Of a stretch of DNA of 5,816 bases, positions 5,777 to 5,816 are shown piece after piece (the first letter of the stretch is position 1; each line of letters opens with the position of its first letter). This stretch comes from Acidobacteriota bacterium. Its GTDB lineage: Bacteria > Acidobacteriota > Terriglobia > UBA7540. The notes under the pieces were generated by a model that was not told where the DNA came from, ran no database searches, and was given only the letters and a program-made list of their open reading frames with translations. Location: positions 1,920 to 7,735 of the forward strand of contig JAJYJL010000333.1 of NCBI GenBank assembly GCA_021789565.1, written 5' to 3'. Both the position numbers and the translations under genes were made by a program.

Positions 5777-5816
5777 ATGGCAAAGCGGCAAGGCCGCGCA
5801 AGCTTCTATACTTGTT
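5777..5816 (+). CDS. N-terminal start of an unidentified gene, cut by the window edge
   Basis: ATG 5777 opens a frame of 13 codons that runs off the window, reading MAKRQGRASFYTC. An in-frame TGA lies immediately before it (TGAATG), so this is the first possible start. It sits at a suitable distance from the predicted promoter, though no clear Shine-Dalgarno sequence is visible. The short basic start followed by an aromatic-x-Cys recalls proteins that begin with a zinc-ribbon, for example RadA/Sms, but 13 residues cannot establish that. Confidence 0.4.
   Translation, partial: MAKRQGRASFYTC

Noticed and set aside
1..5816. Defence system, toxin-antitoxin pair, retron, CRISPR or mobile element
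   Set aside because: All four complete genes belong to common housekeeping families. The HD protein is a standard dGTPase homologue with no defence-type neighbours here, and no direct-repeat arrays or transposase remnants are seen.

Overview
This window reads as ordinary chromosomal sequence from a fairly GC-rich Gram-negative-type bacterium. The exported nucleoside hydrolase, the membrane-anchored M23 peptidase with a long unassigned middle region and the dGTPase-like HD protein together resemble soil Acidobacteriota. That placement is an inference from protein style, not a search result. I see no rRNA, tRNA, CRISPR array, insertion sequence, phage gene or plasmid function.

Layout. Bases 1-114 hold the probable end of an upstream reading frame and the ribosome binding site of the first gene. 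A nucleoside hydrolase with a signal peptide (115-1044, +) faces a zinc metallopeptidase of the M23/LytM family (1101-2504, -), with 56 bases between their stop codons. The peptidase is divergent from a CPA2-type cation/proton antiporter with a C-terminal RCK/TrkA-N domain (2710-4368, +). The roughly 205 bases between them hold a recognisable promoter for each gene and an inverted repeat just upstream of the antiporter promoter. The antiporter converges on a dGTP triphosphohydrolase-like HD protein (4446-5594, -) with a 77-base gap, and an inverted repeat spans the antiporter stop codon. The last 222 bases contain the dgt leader, a strong-looking rightward promoter overlapped by two interlocking inverted repeats, and the first 13 codons of another gene.

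How the genes relate. Each of the four complete genes looks like its own transcription unit: two convergent pairs and one divergent pair. The nucleoside hydrolase and the dGTPase both act on nucleosides or nucleotides, but in different compartments (outside the inner membrane versus cytoplasm), and they are not co-transcribed. The peptidase (cell wall) and the antiporter (ion and pH balance) share an upstream region and could share regulation. No novel multi-gene system is evident. The points most worth a second look are the regulatory dyads at 2621-2640 and 5712-5747, and the active-site change in the nucleoside hydrolase.
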